Below, piece by piece: positions 45,052 through 51,357 of a stretch of DNA of 51,357 nucleotides. Both the position numbers and the translations under genes were made by a program. Origin of the DNA: Synechococcales cyanobacterium bin31.maxbin.ball.101 (lineage in GTDB: Bacteria > Cyanobacteriota > Cyanobacteriia > Leptolyngbyales > Leptolyngbyaceae); contig JAAFJU010000020.1 of NCBI GenBank assembly GCA_013298165.1, positions 1-51,357 of the forward strand, written 5' to 3'. Numbering within the stretch: position 1 is the stretch's first letter; every line of letters starts with the position of its first letter. Under the pieces are notes generated by a model. The model was given only the letters and a program-made list of their open reading frames with translations, made no database searches and was not told the DNA's origin.

Positions 45052-45267
45052 TTAATAGCGGGGCTTACAATCAACAAAGCTGAGGCATTCACCATCGAGA
45101 AAACCTGCGATCGCCATTTCCAATACGGCTTCGATCGGATAATCAATGTCCTTTGCCCGCCGTTCAAAGGCTTCACGAACATGAGGTGGAAACGCGGCTA
45201 GCATCATCTGAGCTGCGATGGGACTCAAATGTTCATTTGTTTCTAGTTCAACATGAGATGCTTGCAT
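45052..45267 (-). CDS. small hypothetical protein, antitoxin-like
   Basis: A 71-aa protein. Seen: SPIAAQMMLAAFPPHVREAF, ERRAKDIDYPIEAVLEMAIA and GFLDGE. The middle helix with R-A-x3-D-x-P-I-E-A resembles short DNA-binding or antitoxin proteins. GAGGGA lies 9 bp before the ATG. No neighbour toxin is visible, so it may be an orphan. Confidence 0.6.
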   Translation of the reverse strand: MQASHVELETNEHLSPIAAQMMLAAFPPHVREAFERRAKDIDYPIEAVLEMAIAGFLDGECLSFVDCKPRY

Positions 45268-45568
45268 TATGGATCCCTCATCGGTATGCGAACATTAAAG
45301 GGCGGCTTACTCCAGACTAGAATAATTCTTTCCAACTCTGATGATAGCGCTCGCCAGTCCTGAAGCTCACCACGATCGCTCATCCATGATAATGCGATCG
45401 CACGTCCCCACGCCATTTGGGTTTGAGTCGATCGCACCTCCCCAAGAAGGACGATCGATGCGTCAGGGGCTTCTCGATCGAAGTCTGTGGGTTGTTAGGA
45501 TGACGGCTCAGACAGACGATGGGTTGCGGCGATTGGGGGAAGTTCTTCTGTTAAGGAAATTTCTGAGT
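45268..45568. other. 301-bp gap without a supported gene
   Basis: Contains several CGATCG words, including GCGATCGC, but no feature I can support. A plus-strand frame at 45341-45598 overlaps the end of the ABC-3C ATPase gene and looks like noise. This gap is the left border of the low-HIP1 ABC-3C operon. Confidence 0.6.
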
Positions 45569-47578
45569 TCAAGTAGTAATCCAATCAACTGGAACTAATT
45601 TTTTACCACCTCTCCAAGTTTCTACAAGAGCTGCCTGAAATCTAGGGTCATCAACCAAGTTTGCATGATCTGTAATAATAATTTGGAATTCAGGGGCTAA
45701 ATGTTGTTCAAAAGCATCAAAAATAAAATTGAAAAGTTTTTTCACAGACTCTTGATCTTGATCATCCAAACTTTCAATTGAACCAGTAGCTTTGATCGAT
45801 TCCGCTTTTTGATTAATTGCAGGAGTTCGGGAAGATGGATAATAGACTTGAGTAGGCTGATCGAGAAATAAGAATTTAGGAGTCGGTCGATTTCTATCAA
45901 TAAAATATTTATGGAGTGCAAGGTGAGTAATTAAATGGTATCCCTCTATATTAGCTCCAGCGCCAATTAAATTTAGCGGAATTGAACGTTCAGGAATGTC
46001 CACGATGACTGTTGCTCGGTTCAAATTAAGGCGGATAGGTGTTCGACCATCAGCATGTTCTAGCTGAAGTTCAGATGCCCATTGGGTCATTTGTAGACTA
46101 ATTCGGTTGAGGGCAGAGAAAAGTCTGTCTTGCTTATCCTCAGGATTGAGAGAACTCAAGATTTCCTGAATTTTAAGTTCTGCTGAAGACACCTTGCTGC
46201 GTAATTCAAATGTTTCATCACTAAAGACAGTGTTCTCTAACCAGAAGTCAATCCGAGCAACTGTTCGAGTTTTGGCAAGAATATTATGTTGCCAGCGTTG
46301 CATAAATTCTTGTTGTCCTATAATGCCCTCAATTTCTTGATAAGTTACCTTCAAACGCTCTTGAATCGTTACATGCTCTATTTTAAGGTTGCAAATATGT
46401 TCACGAAGCTGCGGTCTGTCTCGGTCAACCAAACTTAAATCTTGATTGATTTTCTCCAATGAGTTTCGGATGGAATCAACACTTGGAATGGAATTTAAAA
46501 GCTGTTGAGAACAAAATGGACAGATCTCTGAACTGTGAGGATTATTTTTCAAAATATTATCAAATAATCCAACAGACTCCAATCGGATTTTTTGTTGATT
46601 TGCTTCTGCCTTATAAGCATCTTCTTCCTGAGCAAATTCTTCTGCTGCCTTTATCTCACGATATTTTCGGTGAGATTGATCTTGCAACTCTCTAATCTGG
46701 TTTTGAAGCCGATCAAGTCGATTTTGATCAGGATTTTCATCATTAGAAAATATTAAATTGTCAGGCGCAGTCCATTGCACAGCTTGCTGAAGTAGTTGAA
46801 CTAAATCACTTAGCTCGTCAGATATCTCACCGACATCATTCAGTAAACCAACTTCAATTGCTTCGGAAATTAACCGTATGGCATTGCTAATACCTTCTCC
46901 CTTAATAGACTCTGCATTCAACAGCTCTCGCTGGGCAATTTTCAACTCACGTTTAGCCAGAGATAGTTCATGTTCGAGACGGAGGGCATCTTCTCTGACT
47001 GCTTCTAAAAAGTATGGCAGAGTGTCTTTAATAGTAAGACCCATGAAACCATCATTATCATTTTGCCTGTGAAATAGCTCATTCCTAGATGTTAAATCAT
47101 TTTGAGTTTGAAAGCATAACAAGAGAGCATGTCGAAAACTAGCAGCTAATGGAAGGCGAGTTTGTCCTGCCGGAGGAATATTGAGATTAGGAGAAATTTC
47201 AAGCCTACTATTGATATGAATTTCAACAGCATCTATCGTGGTATTTTGCTGAGGAATTGTATTAGGGATTTCAACCTCTCTAGCTTCACAAATAAAGGCT
47301 ACATTAGTGCTCTGCCCATTAATTGGAGGACTTTTTCGAGCAATAAAAATTTGACTAGATGAAAATTGAAGTCTAATTGCGTACCACTCAACTTGATCAC
47401 GAATAGGTCCTATAGCAATATGGCAAGACGATCTTCCTAAACAATAATCAACAATGTCAATAAGGGCAGATTTTCCGGTTTTTGACTCTCCACTAATAAT
47501 GTTGACACTTCCTACTTGAAAAGATAAGACTCTTTTCTCTCCAGTTTTTGAGTAAAGTACGATATCACGAATCTGCAT
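45569..47578 (-). CDS. ABC-3C system ATPase (SMC-like, DUF3732)
   Basis: A 669-aa SMC/Rad50-like ATPase with a DUF3732 domain. Seen: Walker A GESKTGKSAL at about residues 30-39, a long charged coiled-coil middle with CPFC (Cys353, Cys356; zinc-hook-like), a signature region GAGANIEGYHLITHLAL near 530, Walker B FLFLDQP around Asp573, and H-loop ITDHANL around His638. Known of the family: in ABC-three-component systems this ATPase works with a middle component and a variable effector, probably sensing foreign DNA. ATG 47578 is chosen: it follows the previous stop by 2 bp, whereas the upstream extension overlaps that gene. No CGATCG word occurs in this gene. Confidence 0.85.
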   Translation of the reverse strand: MQIRDIVLYSKTGEKRVLSFQVGSVNIISGESKTGKSALIDIVDYCLGRSSCHIAIGPIRDQVEWYAIRLQFSSSQIFIARKSPPINGQSTNVAFICEAREVEIPNTIPQQNTTIDAVEIHINSRLEISPNLNIPPAGQTRLPLAASFRHALLLCFQTQNDLTSRNELFHRQNDNDGFMGLTIKDTLPYFLEAVREDALRLEHELSLAKRELKIAQRELLNAESIKGEGISNAIRLISEAIEVGLLNDVGEISDELSDLVQLLQQAVQWTAPDNLIFSNDENPDQNRLDRLQNQIRELQDQSHRKYREIKAAEEFAQEEDAYKAEANQQKIRLESVGLFDNILKNNPHSSEICPFCSQQLLNSIPSVDSIRNSLEKINQDLSLVDRDRPQLREHICNLKIEHVTIQERLKVTYQEIEGIIGQQEFMQRWQHNILAKTRTVARIDFWLENTVFSDETFELRSKVSSAELKIQEILSSLNPEDKQDRLFSALNRISLQMTQWASELQLEHADGRTPIRLNLNRATVIVDIPERSIPLNLIGAGANIEGYHLITHLALHKYFIDRNRPTPKFLFLDQPTQVYYPSSRTPAINQKAESIKATGSIESLDDQDQESVKKLFNFIFDAFEQHLAPEFQIIITDHANLVDDPRFQAALVETWRGGKKLVPVDWITT

Positions 47579-47580
47579 AT

Positions 47581-48072
47581 CTAAGGCCGTATTCCCCACA
47601 TCAGATAAATTGTACTTACTTCTCCCGCTTTTGCAAGCCATTTACCTAAGATTTCAGCTTTATCATGAAAATCTTTGATTTGAGACAATTTCTGACTGGC
47701 TGGTACTTTTCTTCTATATGACCTAGCAACTAATCTAGCATCATCACTGAGAGTTAGTGCATCAATTTGCAATAAAAAACCCAAACTTTCTTGTGTAGTA
47801 GGAGCAAGCTGGCGAACCCGCTCTGCAAAATTTATACGTAAATGAGGATGATCTTGTAACCAAATGTGTAAAAAGTAGTAACTTCTCGCATTCATAGATA
47901 TTCGTGTATCTTCATATAACAAAATAGGTAGTACTAAAAATGCAAGTAAGTAGGGAAAGCCAATTTTGGATTCCGTAGTGTACGACTTTGCACAGAGCCT
48001 TATGATTTCTCCGCAAAAGGCAGGATTAAATAGGTGGGCTACATCAATTGGTCGGTTTTCCCAGCTTTTCAT
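47581..48072 (-). CDS. ABC-3C system middle component
   Basis: A 163-aa protein. Seen: RPIDVAHLFNPAFCGEIIRL (10-30 region), GFPYLLAFLVLPILLYE and TRISMNARSYYFLHIWLQ, then TTQESLGFLLQIDALTL. The NPAFC and LAFLVLPILL motifs are the marks of the small middle component of ABC-three-component systems. Role inferred from family: adaptor between effector and ATPase. It overlaps the upstream effector gene by 4 bp (ATGA) and ends 2 bp before the ATPase start, so the three genes form one operon. Confidence 0.83.
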   Translation of the reverse strand: MKSWENRPIDVAHLFNPAFCGEIIRLCAKSYTTESKIGFPYLLAFLVLPILLYEDTRISMNARSYYFLHIWLQDHPHLRINFAERVRQLAPTTQESLGFLLQIDALTLSDDARLVARSYRRKVPASQKLSQIKDFHDKAEILGKWLAKAGEVSTIYLMWGIRP

Positions 48073-49274
48073 GATACTTGACTAGCCGCTTCCTGTATAA
48101 GATGACCTAACCGTTCCGCAAATTCCGGATGCCAGCCAACTTGTAGGCTATTCGCCAAAATATGATAGCTACCACGGGATAAATACGCATCAATGTAGTC
48201 AGATCTGATAGGTCTAAAGTTGTTGTCTTGAGACCAATTAAAAAGACTCTTTCCATGCTTACTCATTTGCTGAGAGTCAGCAGCAGCATCTTCCAATTCT
48301 TCCTTTACAATTTCAAATTGTCTACGCCATTCACCAATAAGGTAGTCTTCATAGTCGTCCAGTTCTGTTGGATAAAGTAAACCTTCGCTCAACCATCTTG
48401 AACGCTGCTGAAAAGCACGATAGTAATCTCCAATTGCGATTCTCAATCGAGAATTACTTAATATAATCAGGCGGAGTTGTTCAACAAAGACGCGCTCATT
48501 TTCATTCAAATCTTCCTCTCCCATTTCAATCACACCAGTTGGAAAATCATTGGGCAAACTGGTTTCGCGCAGTTGATCTTGTAAGTTATGAATTTCACTT
48601 TGTAACTCAATCCCCTTAATATTTCCTTTATTAGTATCCATCAAATGATCGATGGCTTTTTTAAACCACCATCCTTCCAATCGACTTCTTAATGCGTCTG
48701 GATATCTTGACAGTAAACGGACTTCACGAATCAGGCGCTTTTCTACGTCCTGAATATCTGGTGAACCATCTACAATAATAATTTTGCTAATTAGGGATTG
48801 CTGTTGTAGGTTAGATAGTGATAAAAATTTTTCATAGGCAGGTTTATTAGTTTTACTTTTAGATTCCTTCGCAACACGTACTAACTCTTCAAATGCGTAG
48901 GCTTCATTACGTTGACTATCGCGTCTTAGTCTACTAGTCAATGAATCATCAGAAGCCTTTGAAGTTGTAATTAGCATGAGAACTAAGTCATCGTAACTGC
49001 TTGAATTCTCCAACACATGAGTGCTCCAAACTCGAATGGTTTTCCAGAGATCGGGGCTTGAGTCTGTCAACTTGGCAGTTTTACTGATATGGTGCTTAGT
49101 CTGCAAAAGTTCAATAGCTTCTCCATTCTTTTCAAAGGCAACATCATCGAGCTTCTCAAGCGATAGCTCTAGTCCCGGCTCATCTTTAATTTTCTGAAGC
49201 AGCACAAGTAAAGCATACCTAACTTGATACAGGTAGCCCACCAAATGTTCGCTAGCAGAGAATAGGCTTGACAT
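48069..49274 (-). CDS. ABC-3C system effector with PD-(D/E)xK-like nuclease N-terminus
   Basis: A 401-aa protein. Seen: an N-terminal segment EHLVGYLYQVRYALLVLLQK followed by SLEKLDDVAFEKNG and IELLQTKHH. Asp44, Glu55, Gln58 and Lys60 form a pattern like PD-(D/E)xK nucleases of the Cap4/DUF4297 kind. DDLVLMLITTSKAS follows, typical of the same fold. The C-terminal 220 residues, ending GSYHILANSLQVGWHPEF and AERLGHLIQ, match the C-terminal domain that plugs into ABC-3C systems. Known for such modules: the effector cuts DNA when activated. No CGATCG word occurs in the gene. The ATG at 49274 lies within a dyad and has a weak binding site. Confidence 0.75.
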   Translation of the reverse strand: MSSLFSASEHLVGYLYQVRYALLVLLQKIKDEPGLELSLEKLDDVAFEKNGEAIELLQTKHHISKTAKLTDSSPDLWKTIRVWSTHVLENSSSYDDLVLMLITTSKASDDSLTSRLRRDSQRNEAYAFEELVRVAKESKSKTNKPAYEKFLSLSNLQQQSLISKIIIVDGSPDIQDVEKRLIREVRLLSRYPDALRSRLEGWWFKKAIDHLMDTNKGNIKGIELQSEIHNLQDQLRETSLPNDFPTGVIEMGEEDLNENERVFVEQLRLIILSNSRLRIAIGDYYRAFQQRSRWLSEGLLYPTELDDYEDYLIGEWRRQFEIVKEELEDAAADSQQMSKHGKSLFNWSQDNNFRPIRSDYIDAYLSRGSYHILANSLQVGWHPEFAERLGHLIQEAASQVS

Positions 49275-49292
49275 TCGTATATTACTTACGAA
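49274..49292. promoter_or_regulatory. dyad over the ABC-3C operon start codon
   Basis: TTCGTA (49274-49279) and TACGAA (49287-49292) are perfect inverted repeats with a 7-bp spacer, overlapping the first base of the ATG and the 5' leader of the effector gene. This could be an operator or an mRNA hairpin limiting translation. Confidence 0.35.
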
Positions 49293-49390
49293 ACATTAAG
49301 ATCCAGAAGTACTAGAACCAATATTCTACAATATTTCTAACATCTCTTGAATGTAAAGAATGTTAACACTGGACAGTCATACAAGAACTA

Positions 49391-49427
49391 TCCCTGGAAA
49401 TTGGCGCATTTGTCATCATTCCAGGGA
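49391..49427 (-). terminator. hairpin downstream of the metH tail copy
   Basis: TCCCTGGAA (49391-49399) and TTCCAGGGA (49419-49427) form a 9-bp stem with a 19-nt loop, 25 bp beyond the stop codon of the duplicated metH tail on the minus strand. The following bases (TAGTTCTTGT) are moderately T-rich. The sequence is unrelated to the hairpin behind the intact metH. Confidence 0.45.
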
Positions 49428-49442
49428 AGCCAAGCAATCCTC

Positions 49443-49539
49443 AAACCCTCCTTAAGCGCTGAAGTACTTCGCGGCGGGGTGATAAATGGCGAACGCGGTT
49501 GTGGATTGTTCGGGGTAGAGTTGTTCGCTTTCATCGATC
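49443..49539 (-). pseudogene. metH: second copy of the metH 3' end (97 bp)
   Basis: Positions 49443-49539 match 50609-50705 at 92 of 97 bases with a constant offset of 1166. On the minus strand it encodes [19 protein letters not shown] and AAKYFSA plus stop, the C-terminus of methionine synthase. All five differences (49461, 49473, 49476, 49509, 49530) are at third codon positions and are synonymous. Upstream of the copy the metH frame ends abruptly, so this is a fragment. It marks the site where the intervening dinD-bearing segment joined the metH end. Confidence 0.9.
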
Positions 49540-49676
49540 ACTCCATCGGAACCGTCTGCTTTTGCCGTTGGGCGATCGTCAACAACATCCGCAACGCCTC
49601 ATTCACCGATTCAGCCGTTGGGAACGCATCAGCAACGTCTGGGTCCAAGAGGACGACGTTTGTGCCCGATCGCCTC
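49538..49676 (-). pseudogene. C-terminal remnant of an antitoxin-like gene
   Basis: On the minus strand, in a frame different from dinD, the sequence reads GTNVVLLDPDVADAFPTAES then [20 protein letters not shown] and a TGA stop at 49538-49540. It resembles the C-terminus of the antitoxin-like protein at 31073 (VMLDPDVQIHFQDAEAVNQA). Similarity begins at the dinD stop codon and no start is present, so it is a fragment. Its stop coincides with the end of the metH tail copy. Confidence 0.65.
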
Positions 49677-50531
49677 TCAAAGACCAGACGAAGGATCGAT
49701 CGTATCGGGATTCTTCAGCGATTTTTTCTCATCTGAGGCGAGACGGCGTTCCACCTTTTTCACATCTTCTGCAACGGGTAACGACTCAGGACGAATTCCT
49801 CGTGTCAGCAACGTATCCCGAACTGCTTGATTGTTTGTAATATGTTCATCGGAAATTGCGCGTTCAGTTCCAAGGTTGTTTTCTCTCGTGTTGAAGATTG
49901 TAATCTCCGTCGCAAAATCCTTTGCTTTCAAAATGATTGTCGGGGCAAAGTCCGCTAATGGGCGATTATCAGGAACTTTCCACTGAGCCTTCATCGCCTG
50001 AGTCGTTTTCCCAAAAAGCGCATGATCGCCCTTGCTCCGAATCAATGCAAAATTCTGATTACCACCTGTTTGCTCATAAATCACCTGGGACAATTCCTTT
50101 TCCGTCGCTGTTAATTTCTTCCGCGCCGAAACCCTCTCAGTTTCCAACAGTCGCTGTTCAATTAGCTCTGCCCGCCGCGTCTGCATCGCAAAGTAAGTCT
50201 GGGCAAATGCAATTTCCTGCTTTCTCGGATCTCCGTTTTGGGCGATCAGATAGCAGGCGTAGCGAGTGAGCATGATGTCATCGACCTGACGCTGGCTCCC
50301 AGAGCCAAGATCGACCATTTTGTTGACGTCAACAAAATGGTCGGAAATCGTGTGGTTAGAGACTTCACATGCCGTTTTTGCCTTAGTAATCACTGCCGTA
50401 AAGTTACGCCATTCCGAATAGCCCAGAAGATGCTGAATGTCACGAGCCAGCCAATATTCAATGCCATTCTCAGTTTGTTGAGCATGGGCTTCAAAGGTTT
50501 CAGTTAAGGTTTGTATGGTGTCGCTTTGCAT
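49677..50531 (-). CDS. dinD: DinD-like DNA-damage-inducible protein D
   Basis: A 284-aa protein of the DinD family, related to the BRO-N type domain. Seen: GIEYWLARDIQHLLGYSEWR near residues 23-42 (BRO-N-like), NHTISDHFVDVNKMVDLGSG, DIMLTRYACYLIAQNGDPRK and TYFAMQTRRAEL, all matching conserved DinD blocks, then SLPVAEDVKKVERR. Known of the family: in E. coli a LexA-regulated protein that inhibits RecA-filament activities. ATG 50531 chosen because an upstream GTG at 50600 lies inside the hairpin behind metH. No CGATCG occurs in its body except near the 3' end. It contains a 32-bp perfect palindrome. Confidence 0.88.
   Translation of the reverse strand: MQSDTIQTLTETFEAHAQQTENGIEYWLARDIQHLLGYSEWRNFTAVITKAKTACEVSNHTISDHFVDVNKMVDLGSGSQRQVDDIMLTRYACYLIAQNGDPRKQEIAFAQTYFAMQTRRAELIEQRLLETERVSARKKLTATEKELSQVIYEQTGGNQNFALIRSKGDHALFGKTTQAMKAQWKVPDNRPLADFAPTIILKAKDFATEITIFNTRENNLGTERAISDEHITNNQAVRDTLLTRGIRPESLPVAEDVKKVERRLASDEKKSLKNPDTIDPSSGL
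50312..50343. repeat. perfect 32-bp palindrome inside dinD
   Basis: The half-site CGACCATTTTGTTGAC (50312-50327) is followed immediately by its exact reverse complement (50328-50343), with GACGTC at the centre. It encodes the conserved block DHFVDVNKMVDL in the gene. Confidence 0.9.
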
Positions 50532-50566
50532 CTTATTCACTGCAAGTAGATTCTGATTTTTTGACA

Positions 50567-50607
50567 AGGCACTGTGGCAAACATCATAGACGATCGCCAC
50601 AGTGCCT
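50567..50607 (-). terminator. 12-bp hairpin directly behind metH
   Basis: AGGCACTGTGGC (50567-50578) and GCCACAGTGCCT (50596-50607) are perfect inverted repeats with a 17-nt loop, 11 bp beyond the metH stop. The bases after it on the minus strand are not T-rich, so it may be a stability hairpin rather than a standard terminator. It lies ahead of dinD. Confidence 0.55.
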
Positions 50608-50608
50608 A

Positions 50609-50705
50609 AAACCCTCCTTAAGCGCTAAAGTACTTCGCCGCTGGGTGATAAATGGCGAACGCGGTTGTGGATTGCTCGGGGTAGAGTTGTTCGCTCTCAT
50701 CGATC
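50609..50705 (-). repeat. intact-metH partner of the 97-bp direct repeat
   Basis: Same-orientation partner of 49443-49539 (five mismatches). It covers the last 30 codons of metH and 9 bp behind the stop. Together the two copies bound a segment of about 1.07 kb that carries dinD and the antitoxin remnant. Confidence 0.9.
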
Positions 50706-51357
50706 GTCATGCCAATGCGATCGACGCCCAATAGATCCAACTGTGGCACCTGATCCATCACCACCGGACAAGCGGGGTAGCCAAAGCTGTAGCGTGAACC
50801 TTGATAACGCTGGGCGAGCATGTCGCGGATGTTATCGGGTTCGAGATCGCCGTAGCCTAGCTCCGTGCGGATTCTGGCGTGGGACCATTCGGCTAACGCT
50901 TCTGCCAATTGCACTGCCATTCCGTGGAAATAGAGGTAATCGGTGTAGCTGTTGGCTTTGTACAGTTCCTGGGCTTTCTGGGTGGCGATTTCGCCCATGG
51001 TGACGGCTTGCATGGGTAATACGTCGAACACGTCTTGATCGATCGGGCGAATGAAATCGGCAATGCAGAGACGACGCATGGATTTCTGGCGGGGGAAGGT
51101 CCAGGTGACGGCGGGCGTTGCGGTTTTCGGGGTTAAGCCTTGTTCGATGACCGAGGGGTCGTAGACGTGGAGGGAGTTGCCTTCGGCGACGCAGGGGAAG
51201 TAGCCGTAGACGAGGGTTGGGTCGAGCCATTCTTCGTCGCGGAGTTTTTGTTTCCAGGTTTCGAGGACGGGGTAGACTTTTTCGGCGAGGAAGGCGTCGT
51301 ATTCTTCGCGGGTTTGGTCTTTGGGTTTGCGGAATTGCCATTGTCCGGCGACGAGGG
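50618..51357 (-). CDS. metH: B12-dependent methionine synthase, C-terminal part (runs off window)
   Basis: The last about 245 residues of MetH, open to the right edge in one frame. Seen: [114 protein letters not shown] and the ending HPAAKYFSA. This is the activation (AdoMet-binding) domain, where RxxxGYPAC marks the SAM site. Known role: reductive reactivation of cobalamin during methionine synthesis. The remaining domains lie beyond the window. Confidence 0.95.
   Translation of the reverse strand, partial: LVAGQWQFRKPKDQTREEYDAFLAEKVYPVLETWKQKLRDEEWLDPTLVYGYFPCVAEGNSLHVYDPSVIEQGLTPKTATPAVTWTFPRQKSMRRLCIADFIRPIDQDVFDVLPMQAVTMGEIATQKAQELYKANSYTDYLYFHGMAVQLAEALAEWSHARIRTELGYGDLEPDNIRDMLAQRYQGSRYSFGYPACPVVMDQVPQLDLLGVDRIGMTIDESEQLYPEQSTTAFAIYHPAAKYFSA

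Noticed and set aside
45341-45598. Plus-strand frame of 85 codons before the ABC-3C ATPase stop
   Set aside because: Overlaps the end of the well-supported ATPase gene, composition is driven by CGATCG words, no recognisable motif.
49290-49325. Possible cyanobacterial LexA box near AGTACTAGAAC
   Set aside because: The GTAC and GTTC-type half-sites are in the wrong order and spacing for the consensus as I know it.
50832-51341. Long minus-strand frame in the metH region in another phase
   Set aside because: Arg/Pro-rich shadow of the metH frame, which matches MetH throughout.

Overview
The window comes from a cyanobacterium, most likely a filamentous one. Evidence seen in the sequence: very frequent CGATCG / GCGATCGC (HIP1-type) words, short palindromic C5...G5 repeats between genes, HepA/HepC-type export proteins, two-partner-secretion proteins of the cyanobacterial type, and B12-dependent methionine synthase. 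No rRNA, tRNA or CRISPR array was seen, so placement below phylum level is not possible from this window.

Layout. (1) 0.2-3.2 kb, minus strand: a flavin amine oxidase and a proline-rich single-span membrane protein. (2) 3.6-28.8 kb, plus strand: a large exopolysaccharide locus. It holds an outer-membrane export protein (Wza/SLBB type), a Wzc-like chain-length kinase, a degenerate HepC-like sugar transferase, a HepA-like ABC exporter, an O-antigen-polymerase-like membrane protein, at least eleven glycosyltransferases, two sugar-nucleotide epimerases and three SAM methyltransferases. Hairpins at 5.2, 9.6 and 17.7 kb divide it into possible transcription units. (3) 29-30 kb: a phytanoyl-CoA-dioxygenase-like enzyme closed by a 16-bp bidirectional terminator. 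(4) 30.1-31.6 kb, minus: a small conserved protein, a 42-bp tandem repeat array and a BrnT-type toxin-antitoxin pair. (5) 32-37.9 kb, plus: a two-partner secretion pair, with a 1333-aa TpsA exoprotein and its TpsB pore. (6) 38-40.8 kb, minus: rfbB-rfbA-rfbC for dTDP-rhamnose precursors, without rfbD. (7) 40.9-43.4 kb: HAD phosphatase, GntR regulator and a divergent dienelactone hydrolase. (8) 43.5-45.3 kb, minus: a PIN toxin-antitoxin pair and three small unknowns. (9) 45.6-49.3 kb, minus: a three-gene ABC-three-component (ABC-3C) conflict system, made of a nuclease-like effector, a middle component and a DUF3732 SMC-like ATPase. (10) 49.4-51.4 kb, minus: metH running off the right edge, with a second copy of its last 97 bp about 1.17 kb downstream. 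Between the two copies lie dinD and the tail of an antitoxin gene.

How it fits together. Regions 2 and 6 probably build, polymerise and export a complex, partly methylated heteropolysaccharide, with rhamnose precursors from the rfb genes. Regions 8-10 look like an accessory defence and stress island at the 3' end of metH. The HIP1 core word CGATCG is absent from the whole ABC-3C operon although it is abundant elsewhere. The five differences between the two metH tails are all synonymous. Together these suggest that DNA was acquired at the metH 3' end from a related genome and brought its own functional metH tail.
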